Assembly: GCA_021816565.1 (NCBI GenBank)
Contig: JAKAXN010000102.1
Span: forward strand, 1 to 12,445
Direction of reading: 5' to 3'
From: Actinomycetes bacterium
Lineage (GTDB): Bacteria > Actinomycetota > Acidimicrobiia > Acidimicrobiales > Palsa-688
DNA: 12,445 bases
The notes beneath the pieces were generated by a model, which did no database searches, was not told the origin of the DNA, and was given only the letters and a program-made list of their open reading frames with translations. This document shows positions 11,816 to 12,445 of the stretch, one piece after another. Made by a program: the position numbers and the translations under genes. The first letter of the stretch is position 1. Every line of letters starts with the position of its first letter.

Positions 11816-12445
11816 CAGCGCTCAGGCGAGGGGGTCGAGATCTCGGCCAGGTCGGTGTCCATGCCCTCCAGCATGCGGGCGGCGACCGGGCCCCGGGCCC
11901 GTCGCTTGGTGCCCTCCACGGCCGGGCGGGCCAGAGCGCTCAGGCCGGCGGCGACGGCCATGGCCTCGTCGAGCACCGCCTCGGCCGGGACGACCCGGTC
12001 GAGGAAGCCGGCCCGTACCGCCTCGTCGGGGGAGGCCACCTGGCCCAGCACGAGCCGCCAGTCGAACTCGGAGGGGCGCAGCCGGTACCGGGCCAGTTCC
12101 ACGCCCCACTTGGGCATGGGCATGCCGATGGCCACCTCGTTGAGCCCGACCTTCCAGTCTCCGGCGGCCCCGACCCTGTGGTCGGCCGCCAGCAGGAGGA
12201 GCCCGCCGGCGGCCAGGGCGTGGCCGGTGCAGGCCGCGACCACCGGTGTCGGCTCCAGCAGCAGCCGGGCCAGCAGCCGGCCGCCCGCCGCTACGAGCTG
12301 TCGCATGGAGGCGCTGCTCGACGTCATGGCCGCCAGGTCGAACCCGGCGGAGAAGCGGCCGGGCCGGCCGGCGATCAGCACCGCCCCCACCTCCCCGTCC
12401 TCGGCGGCCCGGTCCAGGGCCAGCTCGAGCTCGTCGATGACCTCG
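11815..12445 (-). CDS. Enoyl-CoA hydratase/isomerase (crotonase) family protein, 5'-truncated
   Basis: The frame runs from a TGA at 11815-11817 to the window edge without a convincing start; the in-frame GTG at 12390 lies inside the fold, preceded by EVIDELELALDRAAEDGE. The visible 209 residues hold the crotonase core: the first oxyanion-hole segment GRFSAGFDLAAM, the second ACTGHALAAGGLLLLAADHR, and GLNEVAIGMPMPKWGVELAR, whose Glu matches the second catalytic Glu (Glu164 of rat hydratase). The first (Glu144) is replaced by Leu in GGLLLLAAD. Classical hydratases need both; isomerases and other crotonases use one, so this protein may not be a hydratase despite the usual automatic label. It acts on an acyl-CoA of unknown structure. 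No other fatty acid oxidation gene is in view. Confidence 0.85.
   Translation of the reverse strand, partial: EVIDELELALDRAAEDGEVGAVLIAGRPGRFSAGFDLAAMTSSSASMRQLVAAGGRLLARLLLEPTPVVAACTGHALAAGGLLLLAADHRVGAAGDWKVGLNEVAIGMPMPKWGVELARYRLRPSEFDWRLVLGQVASPDEAVRAGFLDRVVPAEAVLDEAMAVAAGLSALARPAVEGTKRRARGPVAARMLEGMDTDLAEISTPSPER

Noticed and set aside
1..12445. tRNA or rRNA genes, CRISPR array, insertion sequence, attachment site, prophage
   Set aside because: No cloverleaf with conserved arm sequences, regularly spaced long repeats, transposase motifs, integrase or terminal inverted repeats were found by eye; the gaps are too short for most of these.

Overview
The window is very GC-rich throughout and densely coded, with short gaps and gene ends that often converge. 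Start codons are mixed (ATG, GTG, TTG), and several genes appear to be transcribed as leaderless mRNAs from TANNNT -10 boxes. An F420-type (LLM) oxidoreductase, a 10-methyl fatty acid gene pair and secreted proteins with Thr/Pro/Ala-rich linkers all point to an actinomycete. The Thr-tract linkers and leaderless style would suit an uncultivated Acidimicrobiia-like lineage, but there is no rRNA or marker gene here, so the class is inference. I see no tRNA, rRNA, CRISPR array, insertion sequence, phage gene or plasmid gene; this looks like ordinary chromosome.

Left part (1-4785): the 3' end of a phytanoyl-CoA dioxygenase-like gene whose first iron-ligand motif seems lost; an LLM-class flavin/F420 oxidoreductase related to F420-dependent glucose-6-phosphate dehydrogenase but without its phosphate-binding residues; a convergent class I SAM methyltransferase; a divergent secreted four-cysteine protein of unknown function; and a nitronate monooxygenase behind a strong hairpin and a strong ribosome binding site.

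Middle part (4813-9714): a CDF metal exporter with a duplicated His-rich N-terminus is read leftward. A 59-bp gap separates it from the rightward pair tmsA-tmsB (bfaA-bfaB), and each side of the gap carries its own leaderless promoter signal. A membrane acyl-CoA Delta9 desaturase runs head-on into tmsB, with a perfect 14-bp terminator hairpin between them. Together these three genes can make 10-methylstearate (tuberculostearate): the desaturase provides a 9,10 double bond, TmsB methylates C10 to a 10-methylene intermediate, and TmsA reduces it. This is the clearest pathway in the window.

Right part (9715-12445): an intergenic region with two inverted repeats upstream of the desaturase, a second secreted protein of unknown function, a short AlkA-type DNA glycosylase that may be preceded by and coupled to a 15-residue leaderless upstream ORF, a small flavodoxin-fold protein, and the C-terminal part of a convergent crotonase lacking one of the two hydratase glutamates.

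No clearly new multi-gene system is visible. The points most worth following are the clustered 10-methyl lipid pathway, the repeated leaderless promoter geometry, the alkA upstream ORF, the inverted repeats before the desaturase, and enzymes with missing key residues.
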